A stretch of 64,000 nt of DNA from Rheinheimera faecalis. GTDB taxonomy: Bacteria; Pseudomonadota; Gammaproteobacteria; Enterobacterales; Alteromonadaceae. Positions within the stretch are counted from its first letter, which is position 1; each line of letters opens with the position of its first letter. Below, piece by piece: positions 60,859 to 64,000 of the stretch. A program made the translations under genes and the position numbers. The notes beneath the pieces are model-generated. The model saw only the letters and a program-made list of their open reading frames with translations. It did no database searches and was not told the DNA's origin. The stretch spans positions 124,001-188,000 of the forward strand of contig NZ_JAJOYT010000002.1 of NCBI RefSeq assembly GCF_021290965.1, in the 5' to 3' direction.

Positions 60859-62405
60859 TAATTTGTCTTCATCAGAATTTTGCCCGTCATTTCAGCAGGG
60901 ATAGGCATGCCCATCAAGTGCAGCATAGTTGGAGCTATATCACTTAAAATACCACCTGGCGTCACTGCGGCATTGCGGCCAACATAAATCAGGGGCACAG
61001 GATCGCTGGTGTGGGCTGTGTGAGCCTGACCAGATTCCGGATCCTGCATTTGCTCAGCATTACCATGGTCGGCTGTAATTAAACATTCACCACCCACCTG
61101 CTGCAATGCCTCCACCACACGGCCAATACAGTGATCCACTGCTTCCACTGCTTTAATGGCAGCAGATAAAATACCTGTGTGACCGACCATATCGCCATTT
61201 GGATAATTACAGATGATCACATCAAACTCGCCGCTATGAATGGCTCCCACCAATTTGTTGGTCAATTCGGTGGAATTCATTTCTGGCTGCAAATCGTAAG
61301 TGGCCACATTAGGCGATGGCACCAGAATGCGTTGTTCACCGTCAAATACGTCTTCACGGCCACCACTGAAAAAGAAGGTGACGTGGGCATATTTTTCAGT
61401 TTCTGAAATACGTAACTGAGTTTTCTGGTGTTTGGCCAGCCATTCACCTAAAACGTTGTTCAGACTTTCTGGTGGGTAAGCACAAGGCGCTTTAATATCA
61501 GCAGCGTATTCAGTCAACATTACAAAGCTGGCCAGTTGCGGCTGATACTCACGGGCAAAACCTGTGAAATCGGCATCAATAAAAGCGCGGCTGAACTGAC
61601 GGGCACGGTCTGCACGGAAGTTCATAAAAATCAGGCTGTCGCCTTGCTGCATTTTAATCACATCACCAGCAGCATTTTTAATGGCTGTGGCTTTAACAAA
61701 TTCATCATTTTCGTCGCGGCTGTAAGCAGCTTTTAATGCATCCACTGCAGTAGTGGCAGTAAACAAAGCCTTGCCCTGAGTTAACAAGTCATAAGCCGCC
61801 TGCACACGATCCCAGCGTTTATCGCGGTCCATCGCAAAATAACGGCCAATCACAGAAGCAACCTGGCCTACGCCTATAGTCTTAAAGTGATCTTCTACCC
61901 GTTGCAATGAGGCTTCCGCACTGCGTGGTGGGGTATCGCGGCCATCTAAAAAGGCGTGCAGGTAAATTTCAGTAGCACCTTGCTGTTTGGCTAAATCAAT
62001 CATCGCAATAATATGATCTTCGTGACTATGCACACCACCTGGCGATAACAAGCCCATCAGATGCACGGCTTTGCCATGGCGCACAGCAGCCTGTGTCGCT
62101 TCAACCAGCACTGGGTTGGTAAAAAAATCACCATCCTGGATAGCTTTGGTTATGCGGGTAAAATCCTGATACACCACACGGCCTGAGCCTAAATTGACAT
62201 GACCTACTTCAGAGTTACCCATCTGACCATCTGGCAAACCTACATCCAGACCAGAGCCAGAAATCAGCGTATGAGGATACTCTGCCCATAACTTGTCCAT
62301 TACCGGGGTATTGGCTTGTAAAATGGCGTTGGACTCACGTTCTTCTCTGTATCCCCATCCATCCAATATCAGTAAGACTAACGGCTTTTTCGGCTGCATA
62401 CTCAT
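60858..62405 (-). CDS. gpmM: 2,3-bisphosphoglycerate-independent phosphoglycerate mutase
   Basis: 515 residues. [20 protein letters not shown] begins the alkaline-phosphatase-like domain; the phospho-acceptor Ser lies in [49 protein letters not shown] and [10 protein letters not shown] complete the Mn-binding set. It interconverts 3- and 2-phosphoglycerate in glycolysis. First gene of the operon with envC and yibQ; an ATG two codons in (62399) is an alternative start. Confidence 0.97.
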   Translation of the reverse strand: MSMQPKKPLVLLILDGWGYREERESNAILQANTPVMDKLWAEYPHTLISGSGLDVGLPDGQMGNSEVGHVNLGSGRVVYQDFTRITKAIQDGDFFTNPVLVEATQAAVRHGKAVHLMGLLSPGGVHSHEDHIIAMIDLAKQQGATEIYLHAFLDGRDTPPRSAEASLQRVEDHFKTIGVGQVASVIGRYFAMDRDKRWDRVQAAYDLLTQGKALFTATTAVDALKAAYSRDENDEFVKATAIKNAAGDVIKMQQGDSLIFMNFRADRARQFSRAFIDADFTGFAREYQPQLASFVMLTEYAADIKAPCAYPPESLNNVLGEWLAKHQKTQLRISETEKYAHVTFFFSGGREDVFDGEQRILVPSPNVATYDLQPEMNSTELTNKLVGAIHSGEFDVIICNYPNGDMVGHTGILSAAIKAVEAVDHCIGRVVEALQQVGGECLITADHGNAEQMQDPESGQAHTAHTSDPVPLIYVGRNAAVTPGGILSDIAPTMLHLMGMPIPAEMTGKILMKTN

Positions 62406-62576
62406 GGCTCCGTATCTTGTTGCTTGATCATCGTTTTGATGGCCTATCTTACCTTGTTTTTCCTGTGAAAACAGTGACGAAATAGTACGGATAGGGCTTC
62501 AATGCTGCATTCTTTTATCAAACTAGGTATACTCGGCCGCAAAGTTTTGCTCCTGAAATGAAACAGAATGGTGTTT

Positions 62577-63005
62577 ATGCAGCAATATATTGATTTTTTA
62601 AGTAATCATCCGTACCTGACCGCCGCGTGGGTGGCTTTATTTTTAGCCTTAATTGTCAGTTGGATTAAGTCGTTAACCTCTTCGGTAAAACAAATTAGCC
62701 CAACTCAGTTGACGCTGATGGTGAACAGAGAAGATGCCACTGTCATCGATATCCGTGCAGAAGCAGACTTTAAAAAGGGTCATATCACGGGTGCCCGTCA
62801 TCTGACAACAGAACAAATCAATACTCAAGCCGTTGCAGGACTTGAAAACAAAAAAGACGCACCCATCATAGTAGTCTGTCAGGCAGGTATGTCTGCACAA
62901 GGCGCAGCCGCTACTTTGAGCAAACAAGGCTTTACCAAGGTCTTTGTTTTACAGGGCGGTATGAATACCTGGACTGGTGCAAACCTTCCTGTGGTTAAAA
63001 AGTAA
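62577..63005 (+). CDS. yibN: Membrane-anchored rhodanese-like protein YibN
   Basis: 142 residues from the ATG at 62577 (MQQYIDFLSNH, as in homologues); ATG at 62568 is also in frame. One N-terminal membrane helix (about 17-33) is followed by a rhodanese domain with Cys in VVCQAGMSAQGAAATL. The active-site loop is longer on the Ala/Ser side than in GlpE. It is the first gene of yibN-grxC-secB-gpsA, which is the E. coli order. Confidence 0.93.
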   Translation: MQQYIDFLSNHPYLTAAWVALFLALIVSWIKSLTSSVKQISPTQLTLMVNREDATVIDIRAEADFKKGHITGARHLTTEQINTQAVAGLENKKDAPIIVVCQAGMSAQGAAATLSKQGFTKVFVLQGGMNTWTGANLPVVKK

Positions 63006-63024
63006 AACGTAAGTCGGAGCCCAG

Positions 63025-63282
63025 ATGGCACAAGTCACTATTTACACTAAGGCCTATTGTCCTTATTGTGTTCGCGCTAAGGCATTATTAGGCCAAAAAG
63101 GCGTGCAGTTTGACGAGATTAAAATCGATGAACAGCCAGAGTTGCGCCCAGCCATGATTGAACGTGCCAATGGCCGTACCACAGTGCCGCAAATTTTTAT
63201 TGGCGATACTCATGTAGGCGGTTGTGACGATCTTTTTGCACTGGAAAATGCCGGTACTTTGAATGCGATGCTCTCTGCCTGA
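63025..63282 (+). CDS. grxC: Glutaredoxin 3
   Basis: 85 residues with the dithiol site YCPYC near the N-terminus (KAYCPYCVRAKALL), TVPQIFIGDTHVGGCDDL for glutathione binding and an extra Cys in GGCDD. It reduces protein and glutathione disulfides. 19 bases after yibN. Confidence 0.96.
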   Translation: MAQVTIYTKAYCPYCVRAKALLGQKGVQFDEIKIDEQPELRPAMIERANGRTTVPQIFIGDTHVGGCDDLFALENAGTLNAMLSA

Positions 63283-63334
63283 TTGCAGTGAGCTTTCCAG
63301 CTATCACTAAATATTATTAAAACTAGGATTTATC

Positions 63335-63808
63335 ATGGCCGAACAACAAGCCGCTGAACAATTTGCCATCCAGCGTATTTATGTTAAAGACATTTCTTAT
63401 GAGTCACCTAACGCGCCAGCAATTTTCCGTAAAGAGTGGCAGCCAGCTATTCAGTTAGACTTAGATACCCGCAGCGAAAAGTTAGACGACAATACTTTTG
63501 AAGTAGTGTTATCTCTGACTGTGACTGCTCGTCTTGAAGAAGAAGTGGCGTTTTTATGTGAAGTGCAACAGGCCGGTATTTTCAGTGTGCCAGTGCTGGA
63601 AGACGCACAAATGGCGCATATGTTAGCCTCGTTCTGCCCAAACATTCTGTTCCCTTATGCCCGCGAAGCGGTGTCTAATCTGGTGAACCGCGGTACTTTC
63701 CCACAACTGAATCTGGCACCTGTGAATTTTGATGCCTTATTTGCTCAATATGTACAAAAACGTCAGGCTGAAGCTCAGGCCCAGCAAGGCGTAGAACTAC
63801 AGTCTTAA
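63335..63808 (+). CDS. secB: Protein-export chaperone SecB
   Basis: 157 residues. [53 protein letters not shown] and [20 protein letters not shown] match SecB along its length. It holds preproteins unfolded for SecA. gpsA starts one base after its stop. Confidence 0.97.
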   Translation: MAEQQAAEQFAIQRIYVKDISYESPNAPAIFRKEWQPAIQLDLDTRSEKLDDNTFEVVLSLTVTARLEEEVAFLCEVQQAGIFSVPVLEDAQMAHMLASFCPNILFPYAREAVSNLVNRGTFPQLNLAPVNFDALFAQYVQKRQAEAQAQQGVELQS

Positions 63809-63809
63809 A

Positions 63810-64000
63810 ATGAACGCTGCAATTGCTGTGTTAGGGGCGGGCTCGTATGGGACCGCCCTTGCTATTTCACTGGCACGGAATGGTAATCCAACTCTGTTGT
63901 GGGGCCGGAACGCTGATGATATTCGCGTGATGACCGAACAACGAATGAATCAGCGCTATTTGCCGGACATCCGCTTGCCTGATTCTTTGGCTGTGACTGA
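63810..64000 (+). CDS. gpsA: Glycerol-3-phosphate dehydrogenase [NAD(P)+], 5' part
   Basis: The ATG at 63810 opens a frame that runs off the right edge after 63 codons. The N-terminal [20 protein letters not shown] is the NAD(P)-binding motif of GpsA, followed by [13 protein letters not shown] and [14 protein letters not shown]. It makes glycerol-3-phosphate for phospholipids. The order secB-gpsA matches E. coli. Confidence 0.93.
   Translation, partial: MNAAIAVLGAGSYGTALAISLARNGNPTLLWGRNADDIRVMTEQRMNQRYLPDIRLPDSLAVT

Overview
The window reads as a chromosomal segment of a marine or freshwater gammaproteobacterium of the Alteromonadales type, most like Rheinheimera or a relative. The basis is gene content and order: a LacI-type NagR regulon with a TonB-dependent receptor, NagP, NagX and NagB-II; kbl-tdh; ubiC-ubiA; rsmD/ftsY-ftsE-ftsX/rpoH; gpmM-envC-yibQ; and yibN-grxC-secB-gpsA. 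This placement is inference from family knowledge; no 16S or other marker gene lies in the window.

Layout. 0-8.4 kb: the start of a LysM + GH19 glycoside hydrolase (cut by the left edge), a 56-codon cysteine-tailed small ORF with its own terminator, a divergent LysR regulator, a small membrane protein, a CrbS-like symporter/PAS/kinase/receiver sensor downstream of 3-hydroxybutyrate dehydrogenase, and a DUF819 membrane protein. 8.45-24.4 kb: a large N-acetylglucosamine/chitooligosaccharide utilisation locus: nagR, a TonB-dependent receptor, a JmjC-like cupin protein, SapC, a Gfo/Idh/MocA oxidoreductase, a secreted GH20 hexosaminidase, then nagK-nagB-II-nagA-nagP-nagX. NagR-type palindromes (AATGACA-N4-TGTCATT type) sit before nagR, the receptor and nagK. 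24.4-29.6 kb: a Wzi-like outer-membrane protein, coaD with two degenerate copies of its 3' end in tandem, a TetR regulator and kbl-tdh (threonine degradation). 29.6-32 kb: an iron-sulfur flavin reductase behind a Fur-box-like site, an intergenic repeat element and an orphan membrane protein with a more accessory look. 32-41.7 kb: dusC, an HDOD protein, a TPR protein, a DUF2256 microprotein, glpE-glpG, an isolated FliL-like protein, a rubredoxin reductase, ubiC-ubiA, and a PepSY protein with a 2OG-Fe(II) oxygenase. 41.7-51 kb: an ECF sigma operon with a membrane and a coiled-coil partner, a DUF2306-like membrane protein, a DesK/DesR-type two-component pair, a large Cache/HAMP/PAS/GAF/PAS kinase, and DUF3833 and DUF2721 proteins. 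51.3-64 kb: a YjaG protein, a c-di-GMP-I riboswitch with promoter in front of a secreted DUF3718 protein, rsmD, ftsYEX, an EAL-HDOD protein, rpoH preceded by a perfect CIRCE inverted repeat, yibQ-envC-gpmM, yibN, grxC, secB and the start of gpsA.

How it works together. The nag locus forms a full pathway: outer-membrane uptake (TonB receptor), periplasmic cleavage (GH20), inner-membrane uptake (NagP), phosphorylation (NagK), deacetylation (NagA) and deamination (NagB-II), under NagR. The GH19 gene at the left edge would fit chitin or peptidoglycan breakdown. The right half is mostly conserved housekeeping DNA. I see no tRNA, rRNA, CRISPR array, prophage or intact insertion sequence. The most noteworthy signals are the CIRCE element at rpoH, the c-di-GMP riboswitch with a possible anti-Shine-Dalgarno platform, the 45-bp tandem copies of the coaD tail, and the terminated cysteine-tailed small ORF.
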